Shown here: one piece after another, positions 42,656-49,621 of the stretch | How positions within the stretch are numbered: the first letter of the stretch is position 1 | Layout of the letters: the number at the start of each line of letters is the position of its first letter | From: Myroides fluvii | GTDB taxonomy: Bacteria; Bacteroidota; Bacteroidia; Flavobacteriales; Flavobacteriaceae | Direction: 5' to 3' | Assembly: GCF_009792295.1 (NCBI RefSeq) | Contig: NZ_CP039934.1 | Coordinates: 1,012,501 to 1,076,500, forward strand | Length of the DNA: 64,000 bases | Translations under genes and position numbers: made by a program | The notes under the pieces: generated by a model | Databases searched by the model: none | What the model saw: the letters and a program-made list of their open reading frames with translations, nothing else | What the model was told of the DNA's origin: nothing

Positions 42656-43573
42656 TTATTCTAGGTGCAAATCAATGGCTCCCGCCACTTCGGTAGAGGT
42701 TTCGCCAAGCCAACCCGCTTCCTGATTTAATCCGGTGTAAATTTTAATAAAATCAATTCCTGGTAAGTGTACTTTGTTTCCTGCTTTATCCACCGCCCAA
42801 TCAATATCAATCGTTGCACCTTCTCTAGTATTCGGATAATTGTCCGCATATCCCCAAGCAAATGCCTTCAACTGCCAACTATTTTCTGATGATCCAACCT
42901 CTACTGCATTATTAGGCAACAATGTTCCACTATACGCAATTGAATCTGCTTTGATCCATTGAGGGTAATAACTTTGTTGATGAAACTGATTTTTGGTCTT
43001 CCATCCTTCATTGCCTTGATTGTCTTTCCAACGCATGTATTCTTTTACTTCTCCTGGTGTCTCTTCCGCCTGTTTCGTTGGTCGATAATACACAATCCTA
43101 TAGTTTTCAATTACCGCGAGGTTATGGTGTTCACTGCCAGCAATTTCAAACCATTCGTCTTCGTCCGGCATGCCATTTTTGTTTTTATCATAGGCGACGA
43201 GAATAACTCCAGGTTCTGCATTATTGGCAAATGCATTTCCCAAAATTCGAACATCTCGTTTATCCGGTACATTGTCAATGGTATGATCAAATCCAAAAAC
43301 CACATACCCACCAAAACCGCCTAATGTGATGACTTCATTCTTAACCAATGCCTTTTCGGCCTTTACTCTCATACTTTCTTGCGTATCACCTGCTTCATAT
43401 AGTGGTAATTCATTCACGAATTGCCCAAATGCAGGCGCATACTCCAAAACTTTTGTCACCGTTTTTTTCGCTGTTTTGGTTTCTTCCTCTCCTGATTCAC
43501 GATCGCTAGAACAACTTATTCCACTGCATAAAACGGTGCTTACTAAGACCAATAGTTTTACTCTTCTCTTCAT
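42656..43573 (-). CDS. Surface lipoprotein of the B12 locus with a calcium-type loop
   Basis: This is a 305-residue lipoprotein (SGISCSSD, Cys21). A linker rich in Glu/Lys/Thr follows. The core has LGGFGGYVVFGFDHTIDN and the acid loop DKNKNGMPDEDEW (near residues 149-161), which resembles EF-hand or thrombospondin-3 calcium sites, then WFEIAGSEHH, FAWGYADNYPN and FIKIYTGLN. I know it only as a cell-surface protein recurrent beside cobalamin receptors. It lies between the propeller and DUF4465 genes in the operon. Confidence 0.75.
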   Translation of the reverse strand: MKRRVKLLVLVSTVLCSGISCSSDRESGEEETKTAKKTVTKVLEYAPAFGQFVNELPLYEAGDTQESMRVKAEKALVKNEVITLGGFGGYVVFGFDHTIDNVPDKRDVRILGNAFANNAEPGVILVAYDKNKNGMPDEDEWFEIAGSEHHNLAVIENYRIVYYRPTKQAEETPGEVKEYMRWKDNQGNEGWKTKNQFHQQSYYPQWIKADSIAYSGTLLPNNAVEVGSSENSWQLKAFAWGYADNYPNTREGATIDIDWAVDKAGNKVHLPGIDFIKIYTGLNQEAGWLGETSTEVAGAIDLHLE

Positions 43574-43656
43574 GTGTAGTTTCTTTTTCTCATTATAGGC
43601 GAATTGCCATTCTTCTTTATCCCCGTTTTATTATTAAGGGAGAACTCCATTTCCCC

Positions 43657-44790
43657 CTACTGGGTAATAAAGGCAATATGCGCAGGAATATTTCCGGCTG
43701 TGGTTTTCCATTTCAGCGTTCCATCTGGCGCATAACAATAAATATAGCCAGTTCCGATATAATCTTGTGCATCCGTAATATAGATTTCTTTCGTTTCTGG
43801 GTTAACAGCAATACCATAAGGCAACAAAATCTGTTGTGCTGTACCATCCGTAATGATAGCAGGGCGAATGACTTGTTTGGTTGCTGTATCTAGAATTCCG
43901 AAAGAAACTTCATTTGCATTCGTATTCGCTTGATAAGCATTGGCATAATAATACAATTTATCCTCATCCATTGTCATATTTGATACGGGAATATTTAATC
44001 GTTGCTTAACTTCATCTGTTGCTGTATCAATGACGTATAGATTAGGGGGGATTTCTCGGTAATTTCCTCTAGAACTAACATAGACATCCCCTCGGCGATC
44101 TACTTGCATGCGATGTAAATTGGGCGCTACTTCTATTTTTTTCACTTCCGTAAAGGTCGTTAAATCAACAACAGAAACGGTAGTGTCGTAACTGGGTTCG
44201 CGATAACCTCCTGAGTTAGCTACATATAATTTATTCCCTTTAATTGCCATTTCTTCTGGTTGATAGCCTACCTGTACTTTGCGCATAACCTGTAGAGATA
44301 GAGTGTCAATTTCTGCAACAAATCCAATTTCTGCGTTGGGGTTGACTTCGATCTTTCCTGCGAATGAACTTACATAGGCTTTTCCGTTAGCAAAAGCTAA
44401 AGATCGACAATTAGGCAAGTGAATTTGCTTGAGGTGTTTACCCGTAGCCACATCAAAAACTTCGATAAAATTGGAGGCATTAATTGTTGCATATGCTTTG
44501 GTTCCATATATTTTCAAATCATTTCCTACATCGCCTAATTCACGGGGAATAGACGGGTTTCTCTCGGCAAAAATATCGCGTGTATACAAGCCTGTTTCAT
44601 AGTTAAACCAATCAATTGTTGCCCGATTCATTCCCATATTTCCTTCATTCAACAAGTAGAATCCTTGGTAATGTTCTAATTGCACCGGAATAGAGACTAC
44701 CGAACTATCGGAGGCAAAAATCAATTCGTCTTTTCGACAACTACTGACGAGCAAACTAATCAGAATGAACCCATAACTTATCTTTCGCAT
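43657..44790 (-). CDS. BtuG-like surface beta-propeller lipoprotein
   Basis: This is a 377-residue lipoprotein (LVSSCRKD, Cys18) whose mature part is a seven-bladed propeller of the YncE/DUF5074 type. Repeats such as VFDVATGKHLKQIHLPNCRS, VVDLTTFTEVKKIEVAPNLH and VIDTATDEVKQRLNIPVSN are visible. Position directly after a BtuB-like receptor and behind a B12 riboswitch matches BtuG, the surface lipoprotein that captures cobalamin and caps BtuB in Bacteroides. Four bases separate it from the receptor gene, so the two are coupled. Assignment as BtuG is by family and context, not residue-level proof. Confidence 0.85.
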   Translation of the reverse strand: MRKISYGFILISLLVSSCRKDELIFASDSSVVSIPVQLEHYQGFYLLNEGNMGMNRATIDWFNYETGLYTRDIFAERNPSIPRELGDVGNDLKIYGTKAYATINASNFIEVFDVATGKHLKQIHLPNCRSLAFANGKAYVSSFAGKIEVNPNAEIGFVAEIDTLSLQVMRKVQVGYQPEEMAIKGNKLYVANSGGYREPSYDTTVSVVDLTTFTEVKKIEVAPNLHRMQVDRRGDVYVSSRGNYREIPPNLYVIDTATDEVKQRLNIPVSNMTMDEDKLYYYANAYQANTNANEVSFGILDTATKQVIRPAIITDGTAQQILLPYGIAVNPETKEIYITDAQDYIGTGYIYCYAPDGTLKWKTTAGNIPAHIAFITQ

Positions 44791-44794
44791 ATCC

Positions 44795-46861
44795 TTATAA
44801 ATTTACTTGTAAGCTTAAGCGGAAGTTCCTTCCCGGCATAGGGAAATTTGTAACCACTTCGTAATATTGATTGGCAAGATTATTTGCTTCCGCTCGAATC
44901 TGAATGGTTTTATTGTTCCACTGTAATTCCCTTTGCACATTTAAATCATGCGTATACCAAGGTTGTAACTCATTGCGTACGGTGTTGTTTTTGTTTCCAT
45001 TGTATCGCTTTCCTACATAAATAAAACTGTAGTTCAGCTGCCAATTGCGATAATCTACTCCGATTGTACCTGACCCCGAATGCCAAGGCGTATACGGAAT
45101 TTGATCTCCGTAATACGAAGGTTTACCTGATGGCGTTACGCTTAAGTCTTGAGCAATCGTATAATCATAAGTCAATCCCACCTGAGCCTTCATTCCACTA
45201 AAGGGTTCCCAGCTGGTTTTGATTTGACTTTCAACTCCATAATTTTCTACTTTTCCCAAATTAGACATCATCCAACGCATCATACTGGAAGTAGGCGAAG
45301 CGATAATCTTATCTTTGATCTGAGCACAATACGCCTCTACTGTTAGTTGTACTTCTTTTAACACCTTGCTTTTAATCACCAATTGATGGGTGAATCCTAC
45401 ATTAAATTGACGAGAATGTTCTGGTTTTAAATGGGACGTCCCCATTTGAGTATAGTACAAATCGTTAAACGTAGGCAAGCGATACAGCTGTTTGTAGAAT
45501 GCATGAACCGTAAAATTTGACAGCTCCCAAGGTTGATAACGCAGAAAAACAGAAGGAGTGAATAACGATCGATTTGGGGCTTGATAGTTGTATCGTACCT
45601 TTTCTGCTGTAAAAGTCCCTAAAAGGTTTGCTTGTGCTTTAAATCGACCTACACCCACACTGGTTGAAAGCACCGTATAAAAGGTATAGCGTTCTGGATA
45701 GGTAAATAGTGCTTCTTGTCCTAACCGCGTTGCATTTAATTTATTATACTGCACATCTGTTGCTAGCGAAACACTCCAGAAGGGAGCTAGCGTAAATAAA
45801 TGAGAGGCAGACAGATACCATTCTTGTTGGTGATAGGTATTGTCAAATTGAGGATTATATGTTACTTCTTCTCCTTGAAAACCAACGGTTTTTCGAGATT
45901 CATAGTGCAGTTGATCATAGGCAAACTTTCCTTTGACCATCCATTGATACAACGGAGATACCACGCGTTTCCATTCGCCTTGTACCATGACATTTTTATC
46001 GTTCTGTTTTTCGTTGTTTTGCTCTGTAGCAAGGGTTGCATCGCTTTTTTTAATGATAGCTTCTGGTAATCCTCGATGGGATTGATAGTAGTATAGATTA
46101 ACCTGCCAGGTATTGCCTTCATCTTGACCAAACCAATTATTTTCAATACGGAAGGATTCAATCCCGCTATTTTTTCGATAAGCGGTGGTATCATAGGCCA
46201 CTGTCCCGTCTAGATTGAAGCGTTTCTGCCTGAATTTATACTTGCCATTAGCATATAAATAGGCCGTACTGATACTTGTGCTGACGTGATCATTGACTTT
46301 AATTGCCACACGAGCAGAAGGATTCGTCCATTGAATGGACCCTAACTTATAGTGAAACTGCGCTTTTATTTTCTCTTGTGCTGTAAAAGTTGGTCGTTTG
46401 CTTTGGATATAAATGGCTGATGCAGCGGCATATTCTTTAGCAGCTTGTATGGGAGCACTGCGTTGTCCGTTATACAATTGAATTGCTTCAACATCATCTA
46501 AGGAGAACTTACCTAAATCAACAACCCCATTTTGTGCATTACCCAATTGAACCCCATTATAAAAAACACCCACCTGATGCGTTCCCATATTTCGGACATC
46601 CACTGTTTTCAGTCCACCCATACCCCCGTAATCTTTAATTTTAACTCCTGCAAAATAGCGCAAAGCATCTGCAATATCAACACTATTTAAACGCCGTAAT
46701 TGTTCACCTTCAAGAATTTGCGGGGCAATGATATCTTTCGCTGTTTCTTTAACAACTAGAATTTCTTTTAATGTCGTCAAGGAATCTTGAGGTTGCTGAG
46801 CATAACCAAAACTGCTTCCGAAGAAAGGCAAAACGCATAAAAATAAGTACTGTAACCGCAT
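44795..46861 (-). CDS. btuB: BtuB-like TonB-dependent cobalamin receptor
   Basis: This is a 688-residue outer-membrane receptor. A signal peptide (residues 1-21) is followed by a TonB box-like LKEILVV, a plug domain (about 45-150, with DALRYFAGVKIKDYGG, TVDVRNMGTHQVGVFYNG) and a 22-strand barrel. It ends with Leu after an aromatic-rich strand, as usual. The riboswitch 120 bases upstream points to cobalamin as substrate. The usual N-terminal carboxypeptidase-like domain of SusC-type receptors is absent. It is the first gene of the four-gene operon. Confidence 0.88.
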   Translation of the reverse strand: MRLQYLFLCVLPFFGSSFGYAQQPQDSLTTLKEILVVKETAKDIIAPQILEGEQLRRLNSVDIADALRYFAGVKIKDYGGMGGLKTVDVRNMGTHQVGVFYNGVQLGNAQNGVVDLGKFSLDDVEAIQLYNGQRSAPIQAAKEYAAASAIYIQSKRPTFTAQEKIKAQFHYKLGSIQWTNPSARVAIKVNDHVSTSISTAYLYANGKYKFRQKRFNLDGTVAYDTTAYRKNSGIESFRIENNWFGQDEGNTWQVNLYYYQSHRGLPEAIIKKSDATLATEQNNEKQNDKNVMVQGEWKRVVSPLYQWMVKGKFAYDQLHYESRKTVGFQGEEVTYNPQFDNTYHQQEWYLSASHLFTLAPFWSVSLATDVQYNKLNATRLGQEALFTYPERYTFYTVLSTSVGVGRFKAQANLLGTFTAEKVRYNYQAPNRSLFTPSVFLRYQPWELSNFTVHAFYKQLYRLPTFNDLYYTQMGTSHLKPEHSRQFNVGFTHQLVIKSKVLKEVQLTVEAYCAQIKDKIIASPTSSMMRWMMSNLGKVENYGVESQIKTSWEPFSGMKAQVGLTYDYTIAQDLSVTPSGKPSYYGDQIPYTPWHSGSGTIGVDYRNWQLNYSFIYVGKRYNGNKNNTVRNELQPWYTHDLNVQRELQWNNKTIQIRAEANNLANQYYEVVTNFPMPGRNFRLSLQVNL

Positions 46862-46983
46862 AAGTATAAATCATTTCACCTACACAAACGCATATCGTAC
46901 CCCTATCCGCTAGAACCACTACAGCAGATAAAGAGTATAGCGTTTACTGTTTTGGCATCGAAAACATGAAAACAAATCCAAAA

Positions 46984-47140
46984 ATGGCAGGTATTCTGAC
47001 TTACTCTTAGCAAGGTCCTTCCCATAAAAAACAGTGGACAACTAAGCTTGCTAAACCAATGAGCTTACAGCAGCGGGCCTGTTGGAGACTTTCACTCCAT
47101 TCCCTTTTGACATCCACGGGTTAAAGTGGAACCATTTTAT
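46984..47140 (-). promoter_or_regulatory. Cobalamin riboswitch
   Basis: The minus strand shows the conserved cobalamin riboswitch blocks in order: AAAAGGGAATGGAGTGAAAG, CAACAGGCCCGCTGCTGTAAG, GGGAAGGACC, and the B12 box as AGTCAGAATACCTGCCAT (46984-47001). It starts right after a promoter box and ends about 120 bases before the btuB-like ATG. Between them AAACGC and GCGTTT pair in a stem that may act in the switching. It should lower expression of the B12 uptake operon when cobalamin is plentiful. Confidence 0.92.
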
Positions 47141-47147
47141 TGAAAGA

Positions 47148-47155
47148 CAAAGATA
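47148..47155 (-). promoter_or_regulatory. Promoter -7 box of the B12 operon
   Basis: The minus strand reads TATCTTTG (TAnnTTTG), just upstream of the riboswitch. The TTG -33 element is not clear. Confidence 0.55.
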
Positions 47156-47168
47156 GGGTAAAAAACAA

Positions 47169-47200
47169 AAAAGCTCTCCGTGAATTTCAGGAAAGCTTTT
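47169..47200 (-). terminator. Intrinsic terminator upstream of the B12 promoter
   Basis: On the minus strand AAAAGCTTTCC pairs with GGAGAGCTTTT over 11 pairs with one G-U, followed by a T-rich stretch. It probably stops transcripts arriving from the tRNA-Asp side, or ends a small RNA (see 47201-47288). Confidence 0.7.
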
Positions 47201-47288
47201 CATTGGTCTAACTACTAAACCTAGTGCTTACGCACTTAACAACACAACTAAATTTTACAATCTAATAATCTAGTGATTATTAGAGGGC
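47201..47288 (-). other. Structured segment between two terminators, possible small RNA
   Basis: Two hairpins are seen: a 9-base perfect stem at 47262-47270/47275-47283 and AGTGC/GCACT at 47223-47236. They lie between the tRNA-Asp terminator and the terminator at 47169. No consensus promoter is seen inside, so it may simply be a read-through spacer. Confidence 0.3.
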
Positions 47289-47290
47289 AA

Positions 47291-47326
47291 AAAAAGCCTC
47301 CCACGAAATGAGAGGCTTCTTTTTTA
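47291..47326 (-). terminator. Intrinsic terminator of tRNA-Asp (first copy)
   Basis: AAGCCTC (47294-47300) and GAGGCTT (47312-47318) pair, with further A-T pairs. On the minus strand the stem is followed by T. It lies just after the tRNA 3' end. Confidence 0.75.
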
Positions 47327-47330
47327 CTGG

Positions 47331-47404
47331 CGGTCTGGACGGGACTCGAACCCGCGACCCCATGCGTGACAGGCATGTATTCTAACCAACTGAACTACCA
47401 AACC
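47331..47404 (-). tRNA. tRNA-Asp (anticodon GTC), copy 1
   Basis: The 74-base gene on the minus strand folds with acceptor GGTTTGG/CCAGACC, D arm AGTTCAGTTGGTTAGA, anticodon loop CTGTCAC (GTC) and T loop GTTCGAGTC, with discriminator G. CCA is not encoded. It is identical to the copy at 47519-47592 across the tRNA body and has its own promoter at 47433. Confidence 0.96.
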
Positions 47405-47432
47405 AGTATTAACCATAAAATCATTACAGCGA

Positions 47433-47461
47433 CAAAGATAGACTTTTTTTAAAAACTACAA
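47433..47461 (-). promoter_or_regulatory. Promoter of tRNA-Asp copy 1
   Basis: On the minus strand TATCTTTG (47433-47440) lies 18 bases after TTG (47459-47461). Confidence 0.7.
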
Positions 47462-47518
47462 AGAAAATTCTTCTTTTCTTCGTCTTTTTCGCTGACTCAA
47501 AATTGCTCTTGAGTTTTG

Positions 47519-47592
47519 CGGTCTGGACGGGACTCGAACCCGCGACCCCATGCGTGACAGGCATGTATTCTAACCAACTGAACTACCAAACC
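47519..47592 (-). tRNA. tRNA-Asp (anticodon GTC), copy 2
   Basis: This is a second 74-base tRNA-Asp identical in sequence to copy 1, with anticodon GTC. It lies 114 bases upstream of copy 1 on the same strand with its own promoter at 47618. No terminator separates the two, so transcripts from its promoter may include both tRNAs. Confidence 0.96.
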
Positions 47593-47617
47593 TTGTCTTT
47601 ATTGCTGTAATGCGGTG

Positions 47618-47647
47618 CAAATATACAACCATTTTCTACACTTCCAA
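47618..47647 (-). promoter_or_regulatory. Promoter of tRNA-Asp copy 2
   Basis: On the minus strand TATATTTG (47618-47625) lies 19 bases after TTG (47645-47647), the same layout as the tRNA-Leu promoter. Confidence 0.75.
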
Positions 47648-47934
47648 ATCCTACGAGAAAAAAAATCAAACTTTTTTTCATCAAACCCAGAATCCACCTG
47701 AGTTTCAGCACTATATACACCTAAAAAAAATCAACTTTTTTTAGCGCTTTTTTGAATCTTAATCCTTTTTGCGGGAATAACTCCCCTTTAATTTCGTCTC
47801 AAGATGGCTTCTCCCCCATATTTTCTAATCTTTTTCTGCTATTTCTACTCCCCCCTTGTTCTCTTACGCTCCCATTTTTGCTCTTTTTTTTCGTATCCAT
47901 CTGTCTTTTCTAATACAATCCCCCACGATTAAAA
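47648..47934. other. Pyrimidine-rich gene-free stretch
   Basis: About 290 bases between the tRNA-Asp promoter and the trxA terminator have no ORF. The plus strand is strongly C+T-rich with several runs of 4-6 C or T, most clearly at 47780-47930. I see no hairpin or promoter in it. It could be an untranslated RNA read on the purine-rich strand, or simply spacer. Confidence 0.35.
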
Positions 47935-47940
47935 CAAAAA

Positions 47941-47972
47941 AAACAGCAGTAAATCGAAATTCACTGCTGTTT
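47941..47972 (-). terminator. Intrinsic terminator of trxA
   Basis: AAACAGCAGT (47941-47950) and ACTGCTGTTT (47963-47972) pair around a 12-base loop that itself pairs in part (GAA/TTC). On the minus strand it is followed by T. Confidence 0.8.
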
Positions 47973-48000
47973 TTTTATCTTTTTAATCGCAAAAGGCTTC

Positions 48001-48318
48001 TTATAAAGCTTCATTGATTAAGTCTTCGTATGCTTTTTTAGGAGCTACTCCTACTTGACGACCTACAACTTCTCCATTTTTGAATACTAATACTGTAGGA
48101 ATGTTGCGGATTCCGTATTTTGAAGCAAATTCTTGGTTGTTGTCAACATCTACTTTTCCAACTACAGCCTTTCCTTCGAAATCTGCACTTAATTCAGATA
48201 CAACTGGAGCTAACATTTTACATGGTCCACACCATACTGCCCAAAAATCTACTAAAACGGGTTTGTCTGATTTTAATACTACTTCTTCGAATGTAGCATC
48301 TGTTATTTCTAATGCCAT
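48001..48318 (-). CDS. trxA: Thioredoxin
   Basis: This 105-residue cytoplasmic thioredoxin reduces protein disulfides with electrons from thioredoxin reductase. The active site is Cys30-Gly-Pro-Cys33 in WAVWCGPCKML; Asp24 and the cis-Pro in RNIPTVLVF are present. The ATG at 48318 (MALEITDATF) gives the normal family length. The in-frame ATG at 48390 is rejected because a TAGTTTTG promoter box lies between the two. It has its own terminator. Confidence 0.96.
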   Translation of the reverse strand: MALEITDATFEEVVLKSDKPVLVDFWAVWCGPCKMLAPVVSELSADFEGKAVVGKVDVDNNQEFASKYGIRNIPTVLVFKNGEVVGRQVGVAPKKAYEDLINEAL

Positions 48319-48345
48319 GGTTATACTTTTTTTTACGTTATGAGA

Positions 48346-48353
48346 CAAAACTA
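48346..48353 (-). promoter_or_regulatory. Promoter -7 box of trxA
   Basis: The minus strand reads TAGTTTTG, matching TAnnTTTG, 27 bases upstream of the chosen ATG. It lies inside the longer ORF version and therefore supports the shorter start. Confidence 0.5.
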
Positions 48354-48525
48354 CTAAAATTATTATACTTACCTCCTCCTTTTTAATCAATTTTATCTAT
48401 TTCGAAATTTACAAAGCCAATTCATCCTGCTTTCGCATTGCGCAATGCAACTAGCATATTGTACGTGCATTATTTAAAAATTTAAATCAAAAATTATTGT
48501 ACCTTCCCTTTACACTATCGCGCTT

Positions 48526-49026
48526 ATGTTAAAGACCTTCTTTTTATTATTTTTTGCGAGTATAACACTTGCCTATGCCCAAGATCGTCCCTTGCATCGA
48601 TCTTCCTACTATCTAGAAATCGCAGTGGATGAACAGCATCAATATGGCATGGATATTCCTGAAAGCCCTTATTTGGTTGCTCCTAATACACTACAACTTT
48701 TTTGCGGCGAAAAAGTTTGGATTGAATGTGAGATAAAAGACAACGCTATTCAAAGCATGAAAGTGGTGGAACAAAATAACCACCCTACGCAAACCATCGA
48801 AATAGAATTCTTACAAGATACGAGTGATCGAACGCGTATTCAAACGATACTCGTGGTCAAAAACCCCTTTGATCAAAAATTGCGATATGAAGCCATGATG
48901 TTTACCCCCACTCATCAAGATTGGGCTGAAACCTCTATTCTTCCTGTTGAGTCAAAATTACTCGGTTATGAATTATGGCCACACGCTATTATAACACTTG
49001 TATTGGATAATTGGAAGCTGGAATAA
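48526..49026 (+). CDS. Hypothetical secreted protein
   Basis: This is a 166-residue protein with a signal peptide over residues 1-18 (ending AYAQ). The mature part has alternating strands (QLFCGEKVWIECEIKDNAIQ, TQTIEIEFLQDTSDRTRIQ, LRYEAMMFTPTHQDW), suggesting a small beta-sandwich. I recognise no family. It ends immediately before the MepB gene, with which it is probably co-transcribed. Confidence 0.65.
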   Translation: MLKTFFLLFFASITLAYAQDRPLHRSSYYLEIAVDEQHQYGMDIPESPYLVAPNTLQLFCGEKVWIECEIKDNAIQSMKVVEQNNHPTQTIEIEFLQDTSDRTRIQTILVVKNPFDQKLRYEAMMFTPTHQDWAETSILPVESKLLGYELWPHAIITLVLDNWKLE

Positions 49027-49056
49027 ATGGTGGTTTTTACTATTTTTACAAAAAAA

Positions 49057-49557
49057 ATGGCTGACGAATTAACCCTTCTTACATCACCACTTTTTCATCA
49101 TTTAGAGTTAACGTGCAGCAATTGCACGAAAGACCTGGAATGTGAAGAATACCATGGACACACTTGTACACTATCGCCTTTTGTTATTAAATATAGACAA
49201 GCGAAGATTACACCAAAGAAAATAGGTCAATTTGTTACCTTATGGCAACGAAATGAAAAGGGAATTACAGAACCTTTTACGACCCGAGATCCCTTTGATT
49301 TTTACATTATAATGACCGAAGATCACAATCAAATAGGGTGTTTTATTTTCCCCCAATCTATTTTGGGAGAAAAAGGCATACTGACAACACCTAAGCAAGA
49401 CGGTAAACGCGGATTTCGAGTATACCCAGATTGGGACCTACCCACGAGTAAACAGGCCCTACAAACCCAAAAATGGCAAAGCTTATACTTTATTGATTGT
49501 ACTAATCTTACTCCTCAAGCTCTAGAAAAAGCGAGAAACATCATGCAACCGTATTAA
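49057..49557 (+). CDS. MepB-family protein
   Basis: This is a 166-residue cytoplasmic protein of the MepB family. Signatures are SPFVIKYRQAKITPKKIGQFVTLW, DPFDFYIIMTEDHNQIGCFIFPQSIL and GKRGFRVYPDWD. The family is named for the Staphylococcus aureus mepRAB locus; its function is unknown. The ATG at 49057 (MADELTLL) follows an A-rich leader and gives the usual length. An in-frame ATG at 49027 directly after the previous stop is the alternative. It converges on dnaE with a shared terminator. Confidence 0.88.
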   Translation: MADELTLLTSPLFHHLELTCSNCTKDLECEEYHGHTCTLSPFVIKYRQAKITPKKIGQFVTLWQRNEKGITEPFTTRDPFDFYIIMTEDHNQIGCFIFPQSILGEKGILTTPKQDGKRGFRVYPDWDLPTSKQALQTQKWQSLYFIDCTNLTPQALEKARNIMQPY

Positions 49558-49566
49558 ATCACAATA

Positions 49567-49603
49567 AAAAAGCCTTGGTTTCACAACAAAACCAAGGCTT
49601 TTT
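49567..49603. terminator. Bidirectional terminator shared by the MepB gene and dnaE
   Basis: AAAAAGCCTTGGTTT (49567-49581) pairs perfectly with 49589-49603 around a 7-base loop. A and T tracts on the two sides allow use in both directions. It lies between the convergent stops. Confidence 0.88.
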
Positions 49604-49621
49604 CTATTTTCATTTCCTATT

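Noticed and set aside
47648..47934. Hidden coding gene in the pyrimidine-rich gap
   Set aside because: No frame of useful length with normal composition is open on either strand.
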